Assembly: GCA_029204225.1 (NCBI GenBank)
Contig: CM055095.1
Span: 26,643,312-26,707,311 of the forward strand
DNA length: 64,000 nucleotides
Source: Diphasiastrum complanatum
Taxonomy: Eukaryota; Streptophyta; Lycopodiopsida; Lycopodiales; Lycopodiaceae
Direction: 5' to 3'
Positions 26,528 to 38,905 of this stretch are shown here, in pieces. Within the stretch, counting starts at the first letter, position 1. Each line of letters opens with the position of its first letter. The position numbers and the translations under genes are program-made. Under the pieces are notes generated by a model, which was given only the letters and a program-made list of their open reading frames with translations, was not told the DNA's origin and made no database searches.

Positions 26528-27041
26528 TATAAGGGAAGCAAATCTTTCTTACAAGACAAAACACAATGGAAAACACACTATGGAGCAACCACCCAACCAA
26601 GTAGAAGCAACCAATCAACCTTAGAAGCTTCACCCCCAAGCCAAGGAACAAGAGGCATGAATGTAGAGTGAAACCCTGGCAATGAATCCATGATCACAAT
26701 GAGGAGTAGGGCTAGTTTGGCCTCTTCTTACAGAGCCATAAGCATCCTGGGCACATAGCCATGCATAGCCCTAAGTTCCCTATACATAGATTCACCTAGA
26801 ATAGAGTCCTATGCATGGACTAACTATTCATAGAATGGCTACTAATAACTCTACACATGCATACACTATCTCATACCTTGTCTAAACTCCATTTAGTGTG
26901 TTCTGGGCCTCACGAGGATATTAGTTACTTTCGGGTCACATCCAGTATGATGTGGCATACCTAACAGCTTGATTTACTGGAACATTGTGTATCCAAGACT
27001 AGGAGTATACTAAATCCTACTTACTTGTCATGGACATAACA
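26528..27041 (-). repeat. L1 3' LTR
   Basis: Starts tataaggg and ends cataaca on the plus strand. It aligns along its length with 32883-33386 and with 39821-40333. Confidence 0.92.
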
Positions 27042-27056
27042 TTCTTCCCTCCTTAA
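27042..27056 (-). promoter_or_regulatory. L1 polypurine tract
   Basis: The minus strand reads ttaaggagggaagaa directly before the LTR TGTTATG. The same sequence adjoins the L2 LTR at 40334. Confidence 0.85.
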
Positions 27057-30000
27057 ACTGTTTCTATTCTTAGAAACTCTCTAAACATAAAAGAATTATA
27101 GTTCCTTTAACTTTCAATAAAAATTGAGAAAATCATTATCCTTAGTCTGACTTTCATATCAAACAAGTACTCAGAGATAATCTCTGCACTGGAGTACAAC
27201 TCAGTTTTGAAAAGTACACTAAGCAATAAATTTTTCATCTGGGTTACATTCATCATAAGTTAGTAACATCACCTTCATGTAAAACACTTACATGAAACAC
27301 TGGGTGGAATAGCCTAACTTAGGAGACTAAATTTAAAGAAATAATAAAATAATTATAATTACAGTCTAAAATTATCCACAACTCTGACAGATAATTCATA
27401 AGCTTCCAACTACAACTATCCTTAGAATCCAAATTCTAAGATATGATAATACATTCAATTAGAATATCTATGAGAATCATTAAAATATAGAATGATTAAA
27501 ACTCAACTCTGAGTATCCCAAATACTCTTTTGAGTTAAATGCTCCTGTTCTAGCACCAAATGCAAGAAAATAGCATTCATTCATCTTAATAGACTTGTCT
27601 GTCTTCTAAGATAACTAAAAATCCAATTCAAATGAAGGATTGTACTCAAGCATCTGTAGACCATAAACTGTAGTAGAATAACATCCACTAGATAAACTAA
27701 ATTCTCTACAAATAAAATACTTATCTTGTGAGAATGTCTGTGAGATCCATAGGTCCTCAACTATAACACTAGAGTAGAGAGATTCAAAAACACTGATTTG
27801 AATTCTTACTTAAATAATAGATCAAGAATTAATCATCACACTTAAGAATCATTACAATTCCTTATAATCCTCTGACAATAATTAAGTATCTATTTATGAT
27901 TCGTCAACCATAAATATTTAGATTCATATGATTCGTCAATCATAATTTCCTGAAATCCAAATCAAAGTTAATTATTTATAGGATGCTGGAGTATATGTCT
28001 AACATAACTCAGGAAAAGTAAGAGTCATTCCAAAAATCTTTCCATTAAGAAAATACTAGATTTAGGAATACTTCCAAAACATGATTCTTTAACTGAAGTG
28101 CAAGATTCAAGTTCTATAAACAACTGGTAATTAAAGACTAAACGCATACCAAAATGACAATCATCCTCAACTACAAAAACTTTAGATTACGATCCAGAAT
28201 CACATCTAGATACCCAAAGTCCTGTTGAATATCGATTTAGTTATTATTCTTGGATTCATTATGATTCGTTATCCATTTGAGCTCTCTGGGATACAATCAC
28301 TAATGAGCTGAGTCTATTCCTTAACTAAGGAATACTCTATCCCAAGAATATTGTATATCCAATGCACACAATTTTAACTGATGAACCAAAATGATTCACT
28401 AATCATGCATCTTACAAGCAATATAATTCAAAACCATCAGTTCCCGGTGAATCCACATCACACTGATCGTTTTACCAATTAACTTTATCTTGAAGTAATC
28501 AGCTACTCAAGTTAATTGCCAGTGATTTAGAAATCTCAAATGTCTAGGTAAAGATCTTAATTGTACCGTACAACACCACATTTAGATCCATATCCAAATC
28601 ATTTATAAGTTAATCCATAAATCTTCTATACAAAGATTTGTTAACTCTGCAAGTATCTGTCAAAACAATACTTGATCATATGTTCATGTTCACCGACTAG
28701 GTTAAGTGCACCAAATAACCCTAGTAACCAGGAATACACAGTAGATTCATACAAGACTAATCGTGCACATATGTGAATAATCTCACTATGACCCAGTACA
28801 TAAACACATTTTTATCTGACAGATTCCTCCAAAACCCACATATGTTACTCACATATCTCACTGAGACCTTGTAACTTAGCTACAAAATAATTTCTATTTC
28901 TCATGAGTAAATAACATATCCGAGAAAATCTCTGAGACGAATAACATTCACTCTCAATAGTTTTCCAATCCAACTTACCTCTAATTACATAATTTCATCC
29001 ACTCAATCAACCCCTCTCCGATCCTAGTACTAAAACTAAGATTAGGTTGATCCAATACAAAACTCTCAGACTTATATCATGATCAAACTTACTTCTATTC
29101 CAATCAAAATGGAATTAGTAACCTTTGACCTTTTACTGTACTACTTATAGATAATGATTCAAATTCCAAACTTGTTCTAGTTCCAAATTGTCCACACAAT
29201 CCCTAAAGAATTTCTCTTATTTCGAAAAGTTCCAATTGGGCACCTTACTTTGATCTATCCGAAATTACTTTCAGACCATGTCTCATTTCTATACCACAGT
29301 TGGTTCTTTTTTGAAAACTACGCAATCTACAGATTTCCAAACAGAATTTTATCCCACCACTTCACCCCTCCTTTATATGAAAATATCTAAATCCTAGAAA
29401 AGTCAGTAATAAGTGCTTCCACTAAAGAATTTCACTTCATTATAAACATGACTTCTCCTTCAAATATTTTCAATCTGAGTGATAAAAACCACTATTCCAT
29501 CGAAATCCATTTATGCAACAGAGAAATTTTCCATGGTTTAAGAAATTGAAACATTTTAACCTTAGAATTTATCTGAATTCCAAGTCTATTCACACAAGTA
29601 GTGATTTATATGACATAATAGTCTTTCAAAAGAATAACTTCATGCTAGAAAGAATTCATATAAACTAGTCTGATGTCTTATATTCGAGAAATTACTAAGA
29701 AGTACAAGATTAATTAAGAAAGCAAGAAATAGATTTGAGGGCCTCTGATTTTGGAAATAATGAGATACCACATTGGGATCTAGATTAAGCCTCAAAATTT
29801 CCCAAATACCCCACATTTGATCGAATGGTTTTCTTCTTTCCCATATCGCGACTAGGTACTAAAACACACCATTGATCATGAGATCTTTACAGTCCTAGAA
29901 TTTCCTTTCCAAAATTACTGACATCCCATACCATCAACTTTTCCTTCCAGAAAACTCTTATCTGCCTTATCTGATATTCTAGAGATCCATTAATCATCTA

Positions 30001-32869
30001 GCTATCCTACAATCACCATAGAAAATTATTTCTTGTTCCCATACACTAGAAAATCCTTTTATTTGGATGATTGGCATGCCTATCAGATGGATATCCAAAA
30101 TTCACATCTGATTATGTGACTTAGACAGAAGAATTAACATGGTTCAATATTACATCCTGATCCTTTCTGGTTAATGATAAGCTTCAAACTCCTACTAATG
30201 CATCAAACCTAGGGGACAAGCTTCAGTCAACTAACATATCCAATGTAATCCACGTATCAGATTCCACTTCTAAACCTCACAATTGACATTCAAAACTACG
30301 AATAACTCAATGGTTACAAAGATATCAGTTACGAATTCAATTGAATGAATTCTAACGAGGAAATTAATAACCAGTATTAAGCAATTATTTACAAGGATTA
30401 CTATAATCCTAACTGCAAAATATATTTTTCGATCACACTTACTACCTCTGATGTCCACTCTTCTTCCCTCCTTAGAATTTTCAGTTCCCTAAAAATCTAT
30501 TATAGCTAAGGTACCAAGAAGACGTAACGACATTAGTAAATGTTTTAAAAAAATTAATTACTATAGGAAAAAGTCTAAAACAATTTCATTTATGTCTTAT
30601 ACTTGGGTTGAATATAATTCACCATAGGATTTTACTGGAAATGAAATTCGTTATGTAATTCTTGCTATTAATAATTTTCAATAAAGTTGGACTATTTTTT
30701 TCCTTTTTATTGACTGGTTTGGCATTACTCCGCTAATATTGACAAAACTTATCCAAACGAAATATGAAATTACATTAATGGAAATCTGATCAATAGAATT
30801 TCAGTAATTGTTGAACGTATCTTGTCAGATTTACTGACTAGATAAAGAATACTATTGCCACTCATCCAATCTGGTCATTTCATATTGTTTGACGATTTAA
30901 ATCAAATTTAACGAGTATCTTGCGCAAACGTTCACTTGACTGATTTCTATCGATCAACATCGATTAGAAAACTTATCAAATGGAAATTCAACAAAAAAAA
31001 AAAAATCAAATTTTAACTTTCAATCTAGGAGTTCCCAACTCCAAAGTTAAAAAATGACAACACAGTAAAAATTGTCGGCAATTCATTGCTATTACTTCTA
31101 TCAATTTTAACTTATCTATCACCGGAAAATAATTCAGACTTAGTGAAAACAATGTGATCAATTCCTGACTGATAAACTCAGTTTAATCAATTCACTAATC
31201 TAAACTGATTCCATAGATAATGAAAAAATGACTGAAATTTTGATTTTTTTTCGAAAAACTCAAAATTTGCTTTATTTTACATAATTCCAAAATTCTGATG
31301 AAAATACTGTTAATACAAAAGGCAATCAAAGTCAAAAAAATTGAAACACTGTTCGATTCCTAATGTTACTAGCCCAAAGTCAAACTGGCATGCAAAGTAC
31401 ACTACATTAGTCATAAACGTCATTACGGATTTTTTTTACGTAAACTTTAGTTTTACAGAATTTGTCAGCCATTAACACTGATTTGTGACCCCACTATCAG
31501 AGCACATGCGTATGACCACTCAAATCGATTGTAAATCTCTCATGCATGTCAGAATCACTCTGAGAATCAACGTGCAACTAATCCATGCAAACACAGTACT
31601 ACAAATTAGGGAAATGACTGGCATGCAATCAGAACAATTCCAAATTTTGCAAATTTTACTCACAAAACTACAAAAACTTCAGATGATCATAACTTTGGCT
31701 ACAAGACACCAAACTAGGTGCTGTAAAGCTCAGTACAGAGGGAGACCAAGTGAACAAGATGCTTGCCACATCAACCTGCCACCTAGGCTTCACACGTGCG
31801 ATATCAGAGTGTTTGAAAAACTGTAGTAGGGCGCACTTCCACAAGAAGGAATCATGCAAAACGTGCAAACACCTCTCCAAGCTCAAAATTGATGCTACCA
31901 ACAGTGTTAATCCATCAATTAGACTTCCATGAAGCATTTATACTAATCCTAAGATGCAGTATAGGCTGAGAACGAAGATTTCTTGAGTTGTAGAAGTCAA
32001 AATAGCTTCAAACTTGATGGAGATGGTGCATAAGCCACCGGCCATCAATTCACAGGTCTGATAGCTTTCTGGGAAGGTAAAAAGGAATGCCAATCATGCT
32101 GTAATTAATTCCAGAATGATCTCCTTATGGATTTGGAGAGATCCATCCCCCAAAAATCACCAAAAATGGCCATTTTTTTAACTCTTTTGACTTCCTACAA
32201 GTTCAATTGTTGGTTCTAACTTTAGGGAAAAATTTAAAAGACTTTGATTCACCTCTTTACAAGCTCTACATAGTGTTTTACAGCCACCTACTATCCAACT
32301 TTATGAAAAGACAAGCAAAAATGATGATTTTTGGCTATTTTCCAGTTTCTTTTCATTACCCTAAAGTGGAAATTAATGACATACAATTCTTTCTCTAACA
32401 CATGCAAACCAATTTATAGAATTACAACCATCTAATTGATCTGATCTTGCTGGATTTTGGTTCTTACTATCTATTTTGTGCCAAAAAGCATGAAAAACCA
32501 AGCAATTTTGACCAAAACATAGCCTAGAATCATAAATTGTTGGAGAGAACCGGTATGCATCATTAATTTCATCATTAATGAACCCTAAAATTAAAGTACA
32601 CTTGCTGGAAAATTCATTTCTACCAAAGATTTGACCTACACAAGAAAAAGCTCCCAAAAAGCATCACAAATTGGCCTTCAAGGACAATTCTCCATAAAAC
32701 CACAAAGAATCCCAAGAGTAATGGATCTTAGCAACATGCAAATTGAAATTGGGATAGTACACCCACTTGCAACCTTGCTATCCACCTTGGAAGAGAATTT
32801 CCATGGATCCAATCCAGAATTTCGACGAAAGGTAGCCCTTCTCCATGTTCTCCAATCTTCATAAGCCTT
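27057..32869 (-). other. L1 internal region, non-coding
   Basis: AT-rich sequence with stops throughout. The 27057 to about 30350 part is conserved in L2 at 40349-43570 with substitutions and small indels, so it has spread as a unit although it codes for nothing visible. The part from about 30350 to 32870, which includes the presumed packaging leader next to the primer site, has no second copy here. Confidence 0.8.
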
Positions 32870-32881
32870 GCTCTGATACCA
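32870..32881 (-). promoter_or_regulatory. L1 primer binding site
   Basis: tggtatcagagc on the minus strand, one base from the LTR end. It shows that reverse transcription of L1 was primed by initiator tRNA-Met, as for the copia elements around it. Confidence 0.9.
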
Positions 32882-32882
32882 C

Positions 32883-33386
32883 TATAAGGGAAGCTCCCTA
32901 AGATCCTGCTTACAAGACAAAACACAATGGAAAACACACTATGGAGCAACCGCCCAACCAAGTAGAAGCAACCAATCAACTCTAGAAGCTTTACCCCAAG
33001 CCAAGGAACAAGAGGCATGAATGTAGAGTCAAACCCTGGCAATGAATCCATGACCACAATGAGGAGTAGGGCGAGTTTGGCCTCTTCTTATATAACCATA
33101 AGCATCCTGGGCACATAGCCATGCATAGCCCTAAGTTCCCTACACATAGATTCACCTAGAATAGAGTCCTATGCATGGACCAACTATTCATAGAATGGCT
33201 ATTGATAACTCTACACATGCATACACTGTCTCATACCTTGTCTAAACTCGATTTAGTGTGTTTTGGGCCTCACTCTCGGGTCACATCCAGTATCACGTGG
33301 CATAACTAACAGCTTGATTTACTGGAGTACCGGGTATCCAAGACTAGGAGTATATTGAATCCTACTTACTGGTCATGGACATAACA
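32883..33386 (-). repeat. L1 5' LTR
   Basis: tataaggg to ataaca on the plus strand, followed by the catct duplication. Confidence 0.92.
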
Positions 33387-33882
33387 CATCTGGTCGGTGA
33401 CCGAACTCTCAAAGGTGCAGCCTTCAGAGGGAGACCCGAGGAGAGCTGAATGGATCAGAAAGGATGAGCGTGCAATGGCGATCATCATTTTGTCCATCAA
33501 CGAAGATCTACTCATGCATATTGAAGACTGCAAAAGCAGCCATGCAGCATGGGAAAGATTGAAATAGAAGTACAAAGATAGGACTGTAGCTTTAGTGATG
33601 CATCTTCACAATCAGCTACAATCCATACGATGGGACGGCAACCAGTTAGATCAACACGTTGAGAAGATCAAAACGATCTTCACGCAACTCGTTGCATCAG
33701 GACAGGAGCATCAGGTCCCTGCACCACAACAGTTGATGTACTTCATGAAGTCTCTACCTGCGTCCTATCAACCGTTGAGAATGCTCATACTGAGTCTACC
33801 AGATGTGACATTCGACAAAGCAGTCAGTCTTGTCGCTGATGAGAGACTGATGAGGGACGAAGGACAAGGAAGCAGTGATTAA

Positions 33883-34527
33883 GAGAAGGCCCTCTTCATG
33901 AAAGGAAGGAAGAAAAACAAGAACAAATCCAGATTCGAGAAGACGAAGTCCTCAAATCAACAATCTTCTTCCTATGATCATGCCACAAACCAAGCCATAC
34001 AGCCAACAAATGCTGGTTCAATCCAGCAATACCTTGCATGCACTGCAAGAAGAAGGGGCACTTTGCATATGATTGCAGATTCAGCCCAAAAAAAAAAGAA
34101 CAAGACTGAAAAAGCAAATGTTGCAGAGTCATCCAAGGATGCAGATAGAGGTGATGAAGCCTTCACAATACTTGATGAAGCTTTAATGAGCTACACTGAA
34201 CAAGACTACGATGTAGTCATTGATTCAGGAGCAACATCACACATCACCTGCAACAAGAAAATCTTGATCGACTTCAGAGAACTCAAAAATAACAGAGCAG
34301 TGATTCTAGATGATGGGAGTAGACACGATGTCAGAGGCATCGGGACTCTACAGCTGCAAATACTGTCAGGTCAAGCAGAGCTGCTAGAAGCACTCTACGT
34401 GCCTTCACTGAGAAAAGATCTGCTATCAGTCTCCAAGATGGCAGATCTTGGAATTCGAGTTTTGTTCGATGGCAATACATGCCATATGATCAAGAAAAAT
34501 ACAAACAAGTTGCTGACTTGGATGTAG
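33883..34527 (+). pseudogene. E4 zinc knuckle and protease
   Basis: The same frame as gag resumes after the TAA. The zinc knuckle CX2CX4HX4C (CMHCKKKGHFAYDC) is only readable in a neighbouring frame near 34035-34080, so two compensating indels flank it. The protease active site VVIDSGATSHIT and the YVPSLRKDLLSVSKMADLG strand are intact. The frame stops at a TAG at 34525. Confidence 0.85.
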
Positions 34528-34555
34528 AGAAGGAAATCTCTACCAAGCCAAGATA

Positions 34556-35610
34556 ATGAGCAACTCTGATAGCATATTAAATGCATCAAAGAATGAAGAT
34601 CAGCTCTGGCATAGAAGAATGTATCATCTGAATATGAGGAGCCTGTATGGCATGTGTAAGAAAGACACAATCATAGGTCTAAAGATATCAAGACCCGATA
34701 CTGAGTTCTACGAAGCCTGTCAAAAAGGCAAACAACATCGGAATCCATTCACACATGAGGAAAGAAGAGCCAAAGAGGTTCTTGAGCTCATCCACTCAAA
34801 TGTCTGTGGATTAATGAAAATGGATTCGCTCTCAAGATTGAGATACTTCCTGACGTTCCTAGATGAGTACAACCGAATGACTACGATCTACTACCTAAAG
34901 AAAAAATCTGAAGTATTTGATTCCTTCAAGAAGTTCGTGGCATTTGCAGAGAGACACATTTTAAAGAAGATACAGATCATCAGATCTAAAAATGGAGGTG
35001 AGTACAAGAGCAAAGAATTTTTAAACTTCTGCCAAGAACAAAGGATCAAGCATCAGTTTACTCCTGCGTACACACCAGAATATAATGGTGTCGCAGAGAG
35101 AAGAAATAGAATGCTAGTCAAAGGAACCAGATGCATGATGGCACAGGCTCAATTGTCAAGTCAATTCTAGGTTGAGGCAATAGCTACAACTATACACCTG
35201 CAGAACATATCAACAATGACAACGCTGAAAAATAAGACAAGGTATGACATGTGGACAGGTAGAAAGCATGATCTATCATACATATGTTTGTTTGGATGTG
35301 TAGCATACAAGCACATTCCAAAAAAAAAAAAAAAATAAGCTCGATGATAAATCATAACAAACGATCATGGTCGGGTACTCGAATAGAACACAAGTGTATA
35401 GGCTCTACAACCCAACCACGAAAAAGGTTGTTTCGAGCAGAGATGTGAAGTTCGATGAGTCCACATTCCCTAGACTAAAAGATGAAAGAGGCCATGAGAT
35501 CTTCACACTGCTACCAATTCAAGAGGGAGATCGAGGACAAACGTCAAATCAGAATGTTGAGCCACGGACTCCAGAGCAACAGGAAGCAGGAGATCAACCC
35601 CACGAATAAG
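34556..35610 (+). pseudogene. E4 integrase and linker
   Basis: The N-terminal zinc domain has LWHRRMYHLN, but the first Cys of the CxxC is Tyr (FYEACQKGK). The core reads LIHSNVCG (first catalytic Asp is Asn), IRSKNGGE (second Asp is Lys) and YNGVAERRN (Glu kept). The frame stops at 35170. After a poly-A interruption the C-terminal TKKVVSSRDVKFDE block continues from 35367. The enzyme would be catalytically dead. Confidence 0.87.
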
Positions 35611-35769
35611 AACCGTTCGAGCAGCGACGAAATGAACCCAAAAGGTCAACAAGACAAAGAAGGCCTCCAGACCGTTATGCTGAAAATCTTCAGTGGAACG
35701 AAGACACGCAATTCGAGTACTGTAGCTTCACTGAAGAGCCAACAACATATCAAGAAGTTGTTCAGAGTC

Positions 35770-36186
35770 TAGAGGAAGAATTCTGGAAGCAGGCAATGTC
35801 AGAGGAGATCAAGTTGATGAGGCAAAAAAAGGCATAGACACTAGAGCCACTGCCAAAAAACATAAAAATCATTGATTTCAAGTGGGTATACAAGAAACAA
35901 ATACAATCAGATGGCACCGTTGGCCATTACAAGACAAGGCTTGTCGTGAAAGGCTACACACAGAGATATGGTGTTGATTATTTTGACACATATTCGCCGA
36001 TGGTCAAGATGACAAGCATATGACTACTCCTTGCATATGCCACACAACACAATCTAGAAATTCACCAGATTGATGTGAAGACAGCCTTTCTCCACAGAGA
36101 TTTAGAGGAAGTAGACAAGCCACTCTTCGCCAAGCAAAGAAAGACAATTGGATTAAACATGAAAAGCTGCAAGGCTCAAGAGGGAG
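35770..36186 (+). pseudogene. E4 reverse transcriptase N-terminus, truncated
   Basis: Recognisable blocks are FWKQAMSEEIKLM, DFKWVYKKQ, YKTRLVVKGYTQRYGVDY and IHQIDVKTAFLH, with stops near 35837 and 36020. The element then jumps within about 80 bp to the purine tract gagggag before the 3' LTR. The YVDD box and RNase H are completely absent. Confidence 0.88.
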
Positions 36187-36920
36187 TGTCAGAAATGGTG
36201 AACTCCTGCAACTTTGCCGCGACATGAAAGTCAACGTGCCTTGACTCGAAGGTCGAACAATTCATGAAGATCAAACAAATTGCAAAAGTCAACATGCCTC
36301 CAAGACGAACGAGGGACGAACGATTCACGAACCATTCGCGAAAATCAAACATGCCTCCAGGACTGCAAAAACCACAAGGCAACGCAAAACAAAAAAAAAT
36401 GAAAAAAAAATGAAAGAGAATCTTTCGCGCTGCCAGCTGACAGCTTAATGGGGCTTGGAGTCTTAAACTTCACGCCCAACTGAAACGGGTAGCAACAACA
36501 AAGAGTAACTGATTAGTTGATTAGCGTTAACTACTCTTGTAATTCTCTGTTTAGCTATCATTCTTCTGGATCAAAATAGATATAGTGAGACATAGAGAAT
36601 GTGTGAGAGTAGAGCATAAAAGAAAAAGCATAGAAACGAAACAATTGTGCATGAAAGCCTGCCAACAAGCAAAACACAACGAAAGAGCAAAGTGTCAGGC
36701 CACCAACGAGCAAGACACTGACGATCTCGCTCTAAAAATTAAACTAATAATTTGATTGCTCTATTTTTGTACATCTCCTTGTCTTCCACCGTCTTGATTG
36801 TTAGAATGAAATCTGTTCTGTGATCTGTAGTTGCATGTCTAGGTTCCTATGAGCTTCGCACAAAAGAAAATTCAAAGAAACAAAATTGTTCGCGACAATG
36901 AAACAAACCCGTTTGTGACA
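36187..36920 (+). repeat. E4 3' LTR
   Basis: tgtcagaaatgg to tgtgaca, flanked on the right by aagaa. Confidence 0.93.
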
Positions 36921-36925
36921 AAGAA

Positions 36926-37358
36926 CCTGTAAAAACAAATCCAAAATGCTTTGCCCATGTGGCTCCCCTTTGATGCTTTTGACTAGCTTCCAATTGCTAC
37001 TTGCCTCTTGGTGTTGATGAAGCAATTCAAGATCAACATCTTGATCTTCCAATAAAACATCAAGGACTTTGCATTTATAAATATCTTCAGATCTGAACCT
37101 CTGAAGATACTCCCTCTCAAACACATTATTAACATCCCACAAGATCTCATCATTGCTTGATTTCAACCTTTCACTATAGTTAGTGAAAACAATGTCACCA
37201 TCATAAACCAAAGATAGATTTCTACAATTCTATCCAACATGAAGTAGAGTAGATGAAGTTAAGTATCAACCTAATCAAACCATCTCATTTGAGTTCAAAC
37301 CAAACCTCAATGAGCTCACCAATGAGATCTTCCTTGCCTTGAAGAAATTGCCATTGGC
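36926..37358 (-). pseudogene. H element ORF, minus-strand copy, N-terminal half
   Basis: Homologous to plus-strand 22599-23037. It contains the end of the first part (KEDLIGELIEVWFELK, then a stop) and the second part up to SILDLFLQVL, where E4 inserted. The stop after WFELK is TGA here and TAG in the plus copy. A 1-bp deletion soon after (near 37270) shifts the second frame. The right side is cut at 37358 by the E6 LTR. Confidence 0.7.
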
Positions 37359-37518
37359 TGTCTAAGTTTGTGATTCCTGCAGGTATCAGATGAGCAGACG
37401 TAGAACCAAAGTTGGTTTCACCTGACCCTAGATCAATGATCAACAAACGTGCAGGAAGAATTATGAAATAGAAATTAGTCATTCATCAAGGAGACAATTG
37501 TGGGCTTAATCTCCAACA
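37359..37518 (-). repeat. E6 3' LTR, 160 bp
   Basis: TGTCTAAG...CCAACA on the plus strand (TGTTGG...TAGACA on the minus), preceded on the minus strand by the purine tract cttaagggagac. The left border coincides with loss of similarity to the H element. It is unusually short but has the expected ends. Confidence 0.75.
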
Positions 37519-38905
37519 GTCTCCCTTAAGGTCACAGTTGGTGCCTTGGTATCTTCGTCGGGTTCAGCATGTTGAAGAACTTCTGATGCTTGATCCAGGG
37601 AAGCACCTTGGTGAAGATGTCTATGACCATTTCTGTTGTGGAGCAGTATTGAAGGATCACTTACCTTGAGAAAACTTTCTTCTAAATGAAATGATATTGG
37701 ATTTCTATGTGCTTGGATTTGCCATGAAATCTGGGATTTAGTGACAGTGAAATACAACTCAAGTTGTCACACAAAATGGTGTAGCATTGAGCTGATTGTG
37801 ATGTAAGTCGTGAAGTAACAACCTAATCCATACAGCTTCTTTTGAAGCTTGACATGCTGCGATGTACTCTGTCTCGGTTGAAGAAAGTGCAACTGATTTC
37901 TGCTTCCTTGAGTTCCATGAATCGGCCCCCCTGCCAGATAGAAACAGAACCCGGAAGTAGATTTTTTGGTAGAGACTAGTCCTCCCCAATCTCAGTCGGA
38001 GTAGCCTCGCAGGACGGTTGGGCCAATAGCATTTGCATCATAACATAAAATGTGATCTAAACTTTTCTGAATATAACTCATCACTCTCTTTAATTCTTAC
38101 CAATGAGATCCTAGGATTAGACATGAATTGACTTAATGTACTAACAGTGTATGCTAAATCTGGTCTAGTACACAACATTGCATACATCAAAGATCCTATT
38201 AGTGAATGATAAGGGTACTTTGCTATGTCAAGTACTTCACTATCAAAATCAGCACAAGTAGTTTTAGTCAATACTATATTTGGATCCATTGGAGTATCAA
38301 TTGGTTTGCAATCAGACATATGAAATTGTTCTAAAATGCCTTTTAGATATGCCTGTTGGCTAAGATAGATCTTCTTCTGAAGCCTATTTCTAGTAATGTG
38401 AGTTCCTAGCAAAGAATGGATAGCTCCTAAATCAGTCATGTCAAATTCCTTTGACAAATCACTCTTAGTAGTGTGCAGAAGAGAAGTGTCGTTAAACAAA
38501 TGCATCATCTACGTAAAGAGCTATGTGAACTAAATTGGTGCCTATATGCTTCAAATAAACATTATAGTCAGCTAAATTTTTTGCAAATCCCAATTGAATG
38601 AGATAAGAGTTGATTCTATCAGACCATGCTCTTGCGACCTGTTTTAGACCGCAGATTTCTTTTTGTAGCTTGCACACTTTGTGCTCTTTAATGATTGAGG
38701 TGTGTGCCTCTCAAGAACTGTCTGAGTCTGTGAGGATCTGCGGATGTTTGGTTGACCAGGATGCGATGATGCTTCTTCTTGAATTTTTTCATATCTGCTC
38801 GAGCTGGCTTGGTCTGGTCTGATGACAGGCACTATCGGCTACTCGGCTTCTGTAGCTGTAGCTATAGGTTCTATAGAAGAAACATTATCGTTGGAAGATT
38901 CCATG
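37519..38905 (-). pseudogene. E6 pol: linker, partial reverse transcriptase, RNase H
   Basis: On the minus strand a Ser/Gln-rich linker (38905-38690) runs directly into VCKLQKEICGLKQVARAW, so the reverse transcriptase fingers are deleted. The YVDD box is intact at 38504-38515, followed by FDMTDLGAIHSLLG and YHSLIGSLMYAMLCTRPDLAY. RNase H shows SWNSRKQKSVALSSTETEY and then the CDN box, broken by a frameshift near 37760. A stop occurs in the linker (TEAE*). Confidence 0.88.

Larger units (their letters stand above)
26528..33386 (-). mobile_element. L1: large non-coding LTR element
   Basis: A minus-strand LTR element of 6,859 bp. The LTRs are 514 and 504 bp, with a tRNA-Met primer site beside the right LTR, a purine tract beside the left LTR and a 5-bp target duplication. 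The 5.8-kb internal region has no frame above about 113 codons and no gag or pol motif in any frame. This architecture corresponds to a large retrotransposon derivative, mobilised in trans by another element. The LTR ends read TG...TA on the minus strand, a non-canonical pair. A related truncated copy, L2, lies at 39821-43570. Confidence 0.88.
26430..33882 (+). pseudogene. E4 gag, split by element L1
   Basis: The gag start ATG is at 26430. The N-terminal block reads YKIWRFKIKTLLKDEDI up to 26527. After L1, reading resumes at 33392 with WSVTEL, and the sequence rejoins in phase across the insertion. Next come EWIRKDERAMAIIILSI, a TAG in WERLK*KYK near 33565, LQSIRWDGNQLDQHVEKIKTIF and FMKSLPASYQPL, ending at a TAA at 33880-33882. 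A 1-bp shift near 26450 and the two stops inactivate it. It belongs to the UBN2-type copia gag family. Confidence 0.85.
25623..36920 (+). mobile_element. E4: copia element with a nested non-coding element
   Basis: A plus-strand Ty1-copia with LTRs of 744 and 734 bp, a 5-bp duplication aagaa, a primer site at 26367-26378 and a purine tract before the right LTR. Of the 11.3 kb, 6.86 kb is element L1 inserted in gag. E4 itself is about 4.4 kb and lacks the reverse transcriptase palm and all of RNase H. It carries stops, frameshifts and altered integrase catalytic residues. Confidence 0.93.

Noticed and set aside
27000-31000. CRISPR-like or satellite array
   Set aside because: Repeated phrases such as gattcgtcaa occur only twice and are not regularly spaced. 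No array exists anywhere in the window.
31485-31937. Short frames within the L1 internal region as genes
   Set aside because: They overlap on both strands, have no motif and lie in an element whose conserved part is otherwise full of stops.
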